Below, one piece after another: positions 1-8,618 of a stretch of 37,414 bases of DNA; position 1 is the first letter of the stretch; each line of letters begins with the position of its first letter. The position numbers and the translations under genes were made by a program. Source of the DNA: Anaerolineaceae bacterium (GTDB taxonomy: Bacteria; Chloroflexota; Anaerolineae; Anaerolineales; Villigracilaceae). The stretch covers positions 1 through 37,414 of the forward strand of contig VFKN01000046.1 of NCBI GenBank assembly GCA_009885525.1. Direction: 5' to 3'. The notes below the pieces were generated by a model. It was given only the letters and a program-made list of their open reading frames with translations, was not told where the DNA came from and made no database searches.

Positions 1-135
1 AGAGCCAGCCCTCGATTGCGTACTATTGCCAATTGTTCGCTTGTTCCTTTTTTTCTCATGCCTCTATTATGACATGTTTTCAGACTTTCTTTTTTCAAAT
101 ATCAATAGCACATAGATTGTTTCAAATCATAAATA

Positions 136-177
136 CACAACAGCCCAGTATCTGATAATGGATGCCAGGCTGTTGTG
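136..177. repeat. 10-bp perfect inverted repeat (cacaacagcc ... ggctgttgtg), 22-nt spacer
   Basis: Direct reading; arms at 136-145 and 168-177; no T-tract follows, so function unknown. Confidence 0.6.
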
Positions 178-195
178 CATTGAATTGGGATTTGT

Positions 196-330
196 ATGAA
201 AAAAGACGCAGAAGTCCAAAACCTCCTGACTTTGGACTCCCTCGCAAAAGCAACGGCAGACGCAAAACGACTAGACTCCGTTTTCATCTTTGGGATGAAA
301 CTCTTTCATGTGAAATTCGCCGCGAATTAG
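196..330 (+). CDS. possible small protein, 44 aa (MKKDAEVQNLLTLDSLAKATADAKRLDSVFIFGMKLFHVKFAAN)
   Basis: Short ORF not in the supplied track; no recognisable domain; could be chance or a remnant. Confidence 0.25.
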   Translation: MKKDAEVQNLLTLDSLAKATADAKRLDSVFIFGMKLFHVKFAAN

Positions 331-360
331 GAATCCGCTGTAAAATATCCCCACTATTTT

Positions 361-588
361 ATGGAAGATAAATTCACGCTTAATTTGTTGCGCCTGTTGC
401 TTGCCCGCCTCGAAAAAATATCGGCGGATTCTGTTTGGGCGCATCGTGCCAGCGGCGTACGCGGATCGTTGCTTCGGGTGTTGGAAAAACTCGAGGGCGA
501 CGAATCCGTTTCGAGGTCAGATCTGAAGCGGTTAATGGAACTGGGATTTTATATCCTACAAAAAGCGGCGGAAGAGAAGATCAGGTAG
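361..588 (+). CDS. hypothetical protein, 75 aa, charged/helical
   Basis: ORF reads as a plausible soluble helical protein and precedes a glutaredoxin on the same strand. Confidence 0.6.
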   Translation: MEDKFTLNLLRLLLARLEKISADSVWAHRASGVRGSLLRVLEKLEGDESVSRSDLKRLMELGFYILQKAAEEKIR

Positions 589-717
589 AATTGCTTCGCG
601 CAAAGATCAAGAGCGCCCTTGCAATGTTTGATGTAAGATGTTTACATCAAACTTCATCTGTAACGCCGAAAGCATGAAAAAATATTGGAGAAAAATTTTG
701 AGCGACCTTTACACCAT

Positions 718-964
718 GAAACCATCACAGATCGTGATGTACACCACCGAATACTGTTCCGATTGCAACCGCGCAAAGGCGTATTTCGAAGCGAATAAAA
801 TTTCCTATCTTAAAGTGGGATTGGAAGACAGTGCAGAAGCGACCGAGTTTGTGATCAATGTCAACCATGGCAGCCGCAGTGTGCCGACGATCATTTTCCC
901 CGATGGCAGCATACTTGTCGAACCCGGTTTTGCGGAACTAAATAAAAAGTTCTCCGGCTTATAA
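718..964 (+). CDS. glutaredoxin-like / mycoredoxin-like protein
   Basis: YTTEYCSDCNRAKAYF (CxxC) and SVPTIIFPDG thioredoxin-fold cis-Pro motif; start probably at 718 (MKPSQIVMYTTEYC), ORF open from 638. Confidence 0.85.
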
Positions 965-1729
965 AGAATACTTTTCGCGCAGTTCCTTCTCCGGCAAAAT
1001 AATCAGGCCTTCGTGTTCATCGCCCACAGTGGAGATTTTTTCTGCGCGAGTAGCTGCAAGCCACGCGGTATATGCGGCAACCAACGCATCGAGCTGCTCG
1101 GGGAGATACAACAAATCCATCGGCCAGATTCCCTTTATGATTTTGTGGCGCGTGATCTCTTCAAAAAAATCCATCGGATCTTTGATCTTCACGCCGCGCT
1201 CATACAAAGCCACCTGACGCTGCAAACGTCCTTGAAGTGAAGATTTGGGCAGAGACAACTGTCCGATCATTACGCAAAAACATGCATGTGGATGCGTTTC
1301 AAGAATTTTATATTTTGATTCTTTATCGGGATATTTTGTAAAGCCAAGTTTTTCCAGGTTTTGATAAAGATCAAATCCCATTTGGATCCAGGCCGGAGAT
1401 AAGGCTGCGCTCGCGGGCGTACCTGAAACGGAGATTCCGCGCGCGCGTAATTCATATTCCGCCAGACGAAACTCAGTACCGCGAATCTTCTTAAGCGGTG
1501 TGAGCATTTGCTTCTTGATCTTCTCGCGCACGAGCCCGCGGTTGACTCCTGCAGGCGCGTTGATCGCCACCGTCGCGGATTGTTGACCCATAACAAATGA
1601 AGTTACATCTTCCATTTCACCATCAGCCAAAGCAAGCAAATTCAAATCCTTGTCCAGCGCAGCATAGGTAAAGGTTTTGTGAGACGAAGCCGGGTTAATG
1701 CCAATGAAGGCAGAGTCATTGAATAACAT
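959..1729 (-). CDS. DUF429 domain-containing protein
   Basis: FIGINPASSHKTFTYAALD start, INAPAGVNRG, ETHPHACFCVMIG and LDALVAAYTAW segments resemble the DUF429 family. Confidence 0.75.
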   Translation of the reverse strand: MLFNDSAFIGINPASSHKTFTYAALDKDLNLLALADGEMEDVTSFVMGQQSATVAINAPAGVNRGLVREKIKKQMLTPLKKIRGTEFRLAEYELRARGISVSGTPASAALSPAWIQMGFDLYQNLEKLGFTKYPDKESKYKILETHPHACFCVMIGQLSLPKSSLQGRLQRQVALYERGVKIKDPMDFFEEITRHKIIKGIWPMDLLYLPEQLDALVAAYTAWLAATRAEKISTVGDEHEGLIILPEKELREKYSL

Positions 1730-1773
1730 ATCAGGTATATTTTACCCCGCAATTCATGTATACTCAAAACGAA

Positions 1774-2312
1774 TGAACAAAATAAAACGCATCATTTTCT
1801 ATATTTTTGTACTCACCATAAGCGCCGGTTGGATCGTATTTTCAGCCGACCCTACACACGCATCCGTAAAAAACACATCCGCACCGCAAACAGGATTCAG
1901 CGCGCCCGATTTCACACTTCAATCCATTGACGGCAAGACTTACACACTCTCTGAATTAAAAGGCAGCGCTGTGTTGCTCAACTTGTGGGCAACGTGGTGT
2001 CCACCCTGCCGCGCCGAAATGCCCGCCATTGAGAAGATGTACGGCGAATACAAAGATCAAGGGCTCATCGTCCTCGCAGTTGATATGACCTATCAGGACG
2101 ACCCCGGCGCTGTTGCGCCTTTCATGCAAAAATACAACCTGACTTTCCCGATCCTGCTAGACGAAAAAGCACTGGTTGGTTCGGCTTATCAATTGCGCTC
2201 ATTGCCTTCATCTTATTTCATCAACCGCGCAGGCATCATCAATGAAGTCATCATCGGCGGACCGATGGCTGAAGCCCTGCTGCGGACACGCATCGAACAG
2301 ATTCTTAAATAA
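1774..2312 (+). CDS. TlpA/ResA-like thiol-disulfide oxidoreductase
   Basis: N-terminal membrane/signal segment; FSAPDFTLQSIDGKTYTLSELKGSAVLLNLWATWCPPCRAEMP; start refined to 1774. Confidence 0.92.
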
Positions 2313-2313
2313 T

Positions 2314-2363
2314 CCACGAAGAGACACGAAGTATCGCTAAAAAAATTTCGTGTCTCTTCGTGG
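2314..2363. repeat. 17-bp perfect inverted repeat of the 'CCACGAAG..ACACGAA' palindromic family; possibly a terminator
   Basis: ccacgaagagacacgaa (2314-2330) and ttcgtgtctcttcgtgg (2347-2363), 16-nt loop, between the tlpA-like and lgt-like genes. Confidence 0.85.
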
Positions 2364-2379
2364 TATTCGTGGACAAAAT

Positions 2380-3111
2380 ATGCTCACTTTATTTCGCGAC
2401 ATTTTTTCACCGCCCCGTCACATGATCCTGCTCGTCGCCGCGGCATGGATCGGACTCAGCCTTGCCGAAAAACGCGCCGAGCGTTACGGCGTCAGCAAAG
2501 AAGATCTCAACAACGCCATTTTTAACAGCTTGATTGCGCTCGTCGCCGGTGGACGAATATTTTTTGTTTTGCAAAATCTTTCGGCCTTCAGCAAAAGCCC
2601 ATTCGGGATATTTTCGATCAACCCGGATCTGTTCGACCCGATCGGCGGGCTTGCAGCTGCAATCGTGCTTGCGCTTGTCTACGGTCAACGCCGCGGGCTA
2701 AAATTCTGGTCAACGCTGGATGCACTCACCCCTTTTTTTTCAATTCTTACAGTGGGGATTGGTCTTTCCCATTTTGCGGCTGGCACATCTTTTGGAAAAG
2801 AAACTGATCTGCCCTTCGGAATCGAGCTGTGGAACGCGACCCGCCACCCGACCCAAATTTACGAAACGCTCGCGGCTTTCCTGACCTTCGGGCTGATCTG
2901 GCTGCGCAAAGAGAATCCAGCTTCGGGGATTCTCTTTCTGACCTTCGCCGCGCTGACCGCGTTTTCGCAGATCGTCATCCAATCTTTTCGCGCGGATATT
3001 GCTTTGATATCCAACGGCAGCATACAAGGACAGATCACTGCATGGCTTGTCTTGTTGATCTGCTTTATTCTATTTGAATTCAGGTTTAAACAGGCACAAC
3101 GTGGTGAATAA
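2380..3111 (+). CDS. prolipoprotein diacylglyceryl transferase (Lgt)-family membrane protein, divergent
   Basis: Polytopic; RHPTQIYE motif and C-terminal GQ region match the Lgt family; canonical GRxGNFxNxE signature replaced by GIGLSHFAAGTSFG; start refined to 2380. Confidence 0.75.
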   Translation: MLTLFRDIFSPPRHMILLVAAAWIGLSLAEKRAERYGVSKEDLNNAIFNSLIALVAGGRIFFVLQNLSAFSKSPFGIFSINPDLFDPIGGLAAAIVLALVYGQRRGLKFWSTLDALTPFFSILTVGIGLSHFAAGTSFGKETDLPFGIELWNATRHPTQIYETLAAFLTFGLIWLRKENPASGILFLTFAALTAFSQIVIQSFRADIALISNGSIQGQITAWLVLLICFILFEFRFKQAQRGE

Positions 3112-3127
3112 TATTTGTTAATTAGGG

Positions 3128-3748
3128 TCAAATCTGCAAGGGCGAAGAGCCGCGCGAAATATTCGCAAGGAACTCCTGTCTCGTCGCAAGATTCGCCCGG
3201 AACGCACCGTGCATCGCGGAAGTGGTCATACGTGCATCGTGTTTCTTCACACCGCGCATCATCGAACACAGGTGCATCGCTTCCACGACAACCGCAACGC
3301 CTTGCGGCTTGAGCAGGTCGCGCAGGAAATCAGCGATCTGGCGCGTCATGCGCTCCTGTACCTGCAGGCGGCGCGCATACATATCCACAATGCGGGGAAT
3401 TTTGGATAAGCCCAGCACCTTGCCATCGGGGATATAGGCAACATGTACGCGCCCCATGAAGGGCAGCATATGATGTTCGCAGAGGCTAAAAAATTCGATG
3501 TCACGCACAAGCACCATTTCATCATATTGCACATTAAAAAGCGCGCCATTGATGATCGCATCGGGATCCATGGTGTAGCCGCCGAGGAGTTCGTGATACA
3601 TGCGCGCCACTCGCCGAGGAGTAAACTGCAAGCCCTCGCGCTGCGGGTCTTCCCCTACGGCATCCAATATTTTCGCAACGGCTTCTTCAATGACCGGGTT
3701 GTCAATATTTGAACCGTTCACATCATCTTTTGTGTCGTCGAATTCCAT
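3128..3748 (-). CDS. folE: GTP cyclohydrolase I
   Basis: [56 protein letters not shown] and [11 protein letters not shown]; start refined to 3748. Confidence 0.97.
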   Translation of the reverse strand: MEFDDTKDDVNGSNIDNPVIEEAVAKILDAVGEDPQREGLQFTPRRVARMYHELLGGYTMDPDAIINGALFNVQYDEMVLVRDIEFFSLCEHHMLPFMGRVHVAYIPDGKVLGLSKIPRIVDMYARRLQVQERMTRQIADFLRDLLKPQGVAVVVEAMHLCSMMRGVKKHDARMTTSAMHGAFRANLATRQEFLANISRGSSPLQI

Positions 3749-3762
3749 CTTCACTCCAAAAT

Positions 3763-3795
3763 AAAACTGACCTGACAACCGTCAGGCCAGTTTTT
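3763..3795. terminator. hairpin terminator between hpf and folE
   Basis: aaaactgacctgac-aacc-gtcaggccagtttt, 14-bp stem with one mismatch/wobble, flanked by A/T tracts. Confidence 0.75.
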
Positions 3796-3808
3796 GTATT
3801 ACCCGATC

Positions 3809-4372
3809 CTAGCCAAGTTCAGGCTCGATCAAGCCATAGCTTCCGTTGCGCCTGCGGTATAACACATTGACCTTGCTGGTCTCTGCATTATAAAAAATAA
3901 AGAAGTTGTCGTGTCCCAGGTCACGCATTTGCACAACGGCCTCGTCCTGGGTCATTGGATACAACACGAATTTCTTGCGTCGTGCAAAGAGCGGGGCAAG
4001 TTCACCTGTTTCTTCATCCATGACTTCTTCTGCAACCTCAGCGGCAGAGCGCCCGTCGCCGCGTCCGTGAGAGTGTTTGCCTTTATGTCTTTCGATCTGC
4101 CTTTGCAAGTTATCCAGCGCGGCATCAAAGGCAGCTAGCACCTCTTCACCGCGTACCTCGGAGCGCAGGGTAACTCCCTTGCCCCGCACAGTGATCTCCG
4201 CTGCGTTGCGATCTTTAGAATCACGCGCGGCTTTATAGTGCGAGAGTTCCACACGCGCTTCTTCGATCGTAGGCAGATAATGATCAAAGTTACTTGCTTT
4301 CTTATTAACGTACTCTTCGATCTTTTCAGTTAAACGAATATTACGTGTTTGAACTTCCACTTTGTTGGACAT
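3809..4372 (-). CDS. hpf: ribosome hibernation promoting factor, long form
   Basis: N-terminal VEVQTRNIRLTEKIEEYVNKKASNFDHYLP and C-terminal FARRKKFVLYPMTQDEAVVQMRDLGHDNFFIFYNAETSKVNVLYRRRNGSYGLIEPELG. Confidence 0.95.
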   Translation of the reverse strand: MSNKVEVQTRNIRLTEKIEEYVNKKASNFDHYLPTIEEARVELSHYKAARDSKDRNAAEITVRGKGVTLRSEVRGEEVLAAFDAALDNLQRQIERHKGKHSHGRGDGRSAAEVAEEVMDEETGELAPLFARRKKFVLYPMTQDEAVVQMRDLGHDNFFIFYNAETSKVNVLYRRRNGSYGLIEPELG

Positions 4373-4414
4373 GGTGTCCTCCTTATTGGGATGAAAAGTT
4401 AAAAATATAAACGC

Positions 4415-5158
4415 TCAGGCATGCTTCAATCCATGTTGAGGCAATGCGCGCGCGACTGTTAACGCATACACTTCCTTTGCGCCCGCTAAAAGCAGCGCAT
4501 CGGCGCTGGACGATAAAGTTGACCCTGTCGTAGCGACATCGTCGAATACAAGGATGGTTTTCCCGCTCACTCCTTTCCACGCTTGAAATGCGTCATGAAT
4601 ATTTTCCCTTCGCTCCTGACTGGATAGCCCGACTTGCGAGCGCGTCTCTTTACGACGCACCAATCCATGCGATGCATATTGAATGTTCAACGCCATTGCG
4701 AGGGGCTTTGCGATCATTGCAACCTGATTATATCCCCTTTCCTTGCCTCTTTTTTTACCTAACGGAACTGGAATCATGATGTCAATCTGCCAGTCCAAAT
4801 TCTCGGCAAAAGGGATTATTTGTGCAGCAAGCGCATCTCCCATGGATATATCACGTTTATATTTTAGTTTTAACAAAGCCTGCCGAAGTGGGCCCTCAAA
4901 AACCGACCAGGCTCTTAATGCACGAAAATGCGGCCTATCCGTGCGGCAGGCTACACAAACACCCGCCGAATCCTGTGGAAGACCGCATACATCACAAACC
5001 GTTTCCGACAAAATTTTCACGTTATTCTGGCAATCTATACACCAACGCGAGCCAAACTTGCCACATCCCCCGCAAGAGGGAGGAAAGAGCAGGTCAAGCG
5101 TACTCCACAAAGACCTGTATAAAAAATATGGCAAAGGTTTCTTTTTCAAACTTCGCAT
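4415..5158 (-). CDS. comF: ComF family protein (amidophosphoribosyltransferase-like with N-terminal Zn-finger)
   Basis: CGGCGKF..CIDC..CDVCG..CVAC cysteine pairs; PVPLGKKRGKERGYNQ; ILVFDDVATTGSTL PRPP motif. Confidence 0.93.
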   Translation of the reverse strand: MRSLKKKPLPYFLYRSLWSTLDLLFPPSCGGCGKFGSRWCIDCQNNVKILSETVCDVCGLPQDSAGVCVACRTDRPHFRALRAWSVFEGPLRQALLKLKYKRDISMGDALAAQIIPFAENLDWQIDIMIPVPLGKKRGKERGYNQVAMIAKPLAMALNIQYASHGLVRRKETRSQVGLSSQERRENIHDAFQAWKGVSGKTILVFDDVATTGSTLSSSADALLLAGAKEVYALTVARALPQHGLKHA

Positions 5159-5208
5159 TTCTTTTTAAAAATTCAAGGCGGGTAATTAGATCCAGTGCGG
5201 CAAACGAA

Positions 5209-6156
5209 TTATTTCATAATGCCATATATTTGAAAACCAGCCGGGATCATCAGAATAAGCATGATCGTCGGGAAGGTCAAAAAGGTCATCGGGATGATCA
5301 TCTTGACAGGCGCCTGATGCGCCAATTCCTCGGCGCGCTGACGGCGCTTCATGCGCATTTGATCGGCTTGAATGCGCAGCACTTTTGCCAAACTTACGCC
5401 CAAAATCTGGCTTTGGATTACAGCCGCGACAAAACTGGTAAGTTCAGGCAGGCCGATACGGTCTGCCATATCACGCAAAGCTTCACGCTGGGGTTTCCCC
5501 AACTGCACTTCGCGAATACAACGGCCGAACATGATGGAAAGTTCATTTTCCCATTTTTCGCTGACTTTCGACATGGCGGCATCAAATCCCAAGCCAGCCT
5601 CAACGCAGATGGTCAGCAGGTCAAGCGCATCGGGCATTGCTTTGCGCACATCCTGTTGGCGCGCATTAATCCTGCCTTGCAACCATAGTTGTGGGAAGAA
5701 AAATCCCAATGCAGTAAAGCCAATTACAGTGAAAAATATCCGTGTAAACGACCAGCTATTATCCGAAAAAATAGAGATGACAAGCAAAAGACCGCCAAAA
5801 ACCGCAGCAACCACAAAGCGGGTTGCCAAAAAAGTTGAGGCGTCAACGCGGCCGGGGTTTCCAGCAAGTTCAAGTTTAAGTGTTGTTTCCTGTAATAATT
5901 TTTGCGGCGTAAACCGTGTTGAAATTTCACCGATTTTTTTTATGATCGGAACAATAACACGCTCAAAAAATGGCTGCTGTAACTCAGCCTGTTCAAGGGA
6001 AACCACTTCGCCACGCTGAGTTGCCTCGGCAAGACGCATCATTACAGGGTCTATATTACCTTCCTCGCTTTGGCGGGCAAAACGCAACCCGAAAAATATT
6101 GCGGCGACCAAACCACCTACCACAACGACAGCAATAATTATGTAAATAATAGTCAT
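5209..6156 (-). CDS. tadC: type II secretion system F family protein, Tad pilus (TadC-like)
   Basis: T2SSF-like; DALDLLTICVEAGLGFDAAMSKVSEKW...MIIPMTFLTFPTIMLILMIPA; start refined to 6156. Confidence 0.88.
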   Translation of the reverse strand: MTIIYIIIAVVVVGGLVAAIFFGLRFARQSEEGNIDPVMMRLAEATQRGEVVSLEQAELQQPFFERVIVPIIKKIGEISTRFTPQKLLQETTLKLELAGNPGRVDASTFLATRFVVAAVFGGLLLVISIFSDNSWSFTRIFFTVIGFTALGFFFPQLWLQGRINARQQDVRKAMPDALDLLTICVEAGLGFDAAMSKVSEKWENELSIMFGRCIREVQLGKPQREALRDMADRIGLPELTSFVAAVIQSQILGVSLAKVLRIQADQMRMKRRQRAEELAHQAPVKMIIPMTFLTFPTIMLILMIPAGFQIYGIMK

Positions 6157-6157
6157 A

Positions 6158-7123
6158 TTACACCTCGATATCGGCAATCTTCTGCATAATAGCGTAACTG
6201 GTACCGATTAAACCTAGAATAAGAACAACGATCCCGCCTGTGCACCAGGGACCACCATCTGTCATGTGGATAATATAATCGGGACTCAGGAACCAGAGAA
6301 TGCAGGCAAGACCAATGGGGATAAGTGAAAGCACAGCGCCTGAAGCACGAACTTGAGAGGTCATTACGCGCACTTCACCTTTGATACGGACGCGCTCACG
6401 GATGGTAAACGAAATGCTGTCCAAAATTTCCGAAAGGTTACCACCCACTTCACGTTGAACGTTGATCGCAGTAATTACGAAGTCAAGGTCAGGGCTTGGA
6501 ATGCGCCTGAGCATATTTTCCAATGCAGTTTCCATCGGGATACCGATCTGCATTTCCTGAACAACGCGCCGGAATTCATCGCAGATGGGCGGGGGTAGTT
6601 CCTTACTGATCGATTCCATTGCCTGCATGGTTGAATATCCAGCACGGATACCATTCACCATCAGGTTAAGCATGTCTGCCAGCTGATCCTGGAATTTTTG
6701 CAGACGCTGCTTCTGTTTTTGTTTTACATAAATACCAGGAATAAAACCGCCCGCAATAGCTCCGATCGCGGCAGAAATCATACCGGTGGTTGGGGATGAA
6801 TTTCCAATGAACCACGCAAAAAGAGCAAGCACAAGAACGCAGGCGGCAATCAGAATAAAATATTCGCCAACTTTGAATTTCAGGTCGGCGCGGGCCAGGT
6901 TGCGTGCAATGTTGTCACCGAAAGATGTTTTTTCAACTTTCTTTGACACCCAATCTATCGCCCGCTGTTGGGCCTGATCTTGTGTGGATTGCTTACTGTC
7001 GTCATCCAAATACTGACCAAGGCGGTCTTCAACCAGCTTGCGTTCGCTGTTTGATGAAATAACAACGCCCACAATTATAGCGATCAGTATAACAACACCA
7101 CCAATGATAAGCCAAGTAATCAT
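6158..7123 (-). CDS. tadB: type II secretion system F family protein, Tad pilus (TadB-like)
   Basis: FQDQLADMLNLMVNGIRAGYSTMQAMESISKELPPPICDEFRRVVQEMQIGIPMETALENM; FVITAINVQREVGGNLSEILDSIS. Confidence 0.9.
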   Translation of the reverse strand: MITWLIIGGVVILIAIIVGVVISSNSERKLVEDRLGQYLDDDSKQSTQDQAQQRAIDWVSKKVEKTSFGDNIARNLARADLKFKVGEYFILIAACVLVLALFAWFIGNSSPTTGMISAAIGAIAGGFIPGIYVKQKQKQRLQKFQDQLADMLNLMVNGIRAGYSTMQAMESISKELPPPICDEFRRVVQEMQIGIPMETALENMLRRIPSPDLDFVITAINVQREVGGNLSEILDSISFTIRERVRIKGEVRVMTSQVRASGAVLSLIPIGLACILWFLSPDYIIHMTDGGPWCTGGIVVLILGLIGTSYAIMQKIADIEV

Positions 7124-7149
7124 ATTTGTATCTTCAGATATACCTTTAT

Positions 7150-8607
7150 TTAATAACGACGGCGCTCGCCAATGCCAAAGATCGAGGGCGGCAAGTGAAT
7201 ACCAGCGGCCTCAATTTTTTCCATAAATTTCGGCCTCAACCCTGTCGGGCGTGTGCCGCCTTTGATCTTGCCCGCTTCATCCATGCCAGTTTGTTCAAAG
7301 ACAAAAATATCGGTCATGGTAATCACGTCACCTTCCATGCCGCTGATTTCAGTAATGGTGGTAACTTTACGGCTGCCGTCGCGCATACGTTCCTGCTGAC
7401 AGATTAGATCCACCGCGCCTGCAATTTGCTCGCGGATTGCGCGTACGGGAAGGTCTAATCCTGCCATAAGACACATGGTCTCAATACGGGAAATCGCATC
7501 GCGCGGGGTGTTGGCGTGGGCTGTGGTCATCGAACCATCATGGCCTGTATTCATCGCCTGAAGCATGTCAAGCGTTTCACCGCCGCGGCACTCGCCGACG
7601 ATAATTCGTTCGGGGCGCATACGGAGGGCATTCATCACTAGGTCGCGAATGGTCACCTCGCCACGTCCTTCAATATTTGGCGGGCGCGATTCAAGGGTCA
7701 CTACATGTTCCTGGCGCAATTGCAATTCAGCGGCGTTCTCTATTGTAAGAATGCGTTCATCGGAAGGGATAAAACTGGAAAGTACATTCAAAAGGGTGGT
7801 CTTCCCTGAACCTGTACCGCCGGAAACGACGATATTTAAACGGGCTTCCACACAAGCCTTTAAGAACTGCACCGCTTCAGGTGTAATTGAGCCAAACTGG
7901 ATAAGCTGTTCAATTGAAATTGGATTCTTTGAAAATTTACGGATTGTCAGGACAGGTCCGACCAATGAAATGGGGGGGATAACCGCATTTACACGGGAGC
8001 CGTCTTGTAAGCGCGCATCCACATAGGGACTAGACTCATCAATACGACGACCCAGTGGAGCAACGATGCGTTCAATGATTCTCATAACATGGTCATTATT
8101 TTCGAAAGTGACAGGAACACGATGAAGTTTGCCTTTACGTTCAATATAAATATTCTTCGGTCCGTTTACCATGATTTCCGAAATCGTATCATCTTGCAAT
8201 AATGGTTCCAAGGGGCCCAGTCCAAGAATTTCAGCCGAAATTTGTTCAAACAAACGGGCGCGCTCAGGACGTGATAAAACAATATTCTCGTCCGCTAAAA
8301 TCTGTTCGAACAAGTTTTGAATGGTGCGGCGAACTTCATCCGACTTGGATACATCCATGGACGGATCGATTTCGGCGAGGAGTTTATTCTGAACGCGTGT
8401 TTTTAAATCAAAATAAGAACCTGCTTGCGGGGTTGTGGATGGGGCACTTACTCTACGTGCCTGCAATGAAGAAAGACGAGAATCGCCTCCGCTGCCCGCC
8501 CCTGCTTCACTGGGTGGTTTTGGAGCAGGCGCAGGGGGATTATTTTCACCGCTGCTCTGCTGACCGCCACTATTTTGGCCTTGTTCAATACGTTTAAGCA
8601 ATGACAT
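7150..8607 (-). CDS. cpaF: CpaF/TadA family secretion ATPase
   Basis: Walker A VSGGTGSGKTTLLNVLSSFIP; RMRPERIIVGECRGGETLDMLQAMNTGHDGSMTTAHAN. Confidence 0.97.
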   Translation of the reverse strand: MSLLKRIEQGQNSGGQQSSGENNPPAPAPKPPSEAGAGSGGDSRLSSLQARRVSAPSTTPQAGSYFDLKTRVQNKLLAEIDPSMDVSKSDEVRRTIQNLFEQILADENIVLSRPERARLFEQISAEILGLGPLEPLLQDDTISEIMVNGPKNIYIERKGKLHRVPVTFENNDHVMRIIERIVAPLGRRIDESSPYVDARLQDGSRVNAVIPPISLVGPVLTIRKFSKNPISIEQLIQFGSITPEAVQFLKACVEARLNIVVSGGTGSGKTTLLNVLSSFIPSDERILTIENAAELQLRQEHVVTLESRPPNIEGRGEVTIRDLVMNALRMRPERIIVGECRGGETLDMLQAMNTGHDGSMTTAHANTPRDAISRIETMCLMAGLDLPVRAIREQIAGAVDLICQQERMRDGSRKVTTITEISGMEGDVITMTDIFVFEQTGMDEAGKIKGGTRPTGLRPKFMEKIEAAGIHLPPSIFGIGERRRY

Positions 8608-8618
8608 TCAGGTACTCC

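Noticed and set aside
2859-3269. 136-aa minus-strand ORF
   Set aside because: Overlaps the end of the lgt-like gene in antisense and folE out of frame; no motif.
4822-5688. 288-aa plus-strand ORF
   Set aside because: Antisense to comF and tadC, which have clear family motifs; the composition is shadow-like with no domain.
5372-6019. 215-aa plus-strand ORF
   Set aside because: Antisense shadow of tadC.
7565-8026. 153-aa plus-strand ORF
   Set aside because: Antisense shadow of cpaF including its Walker A region.
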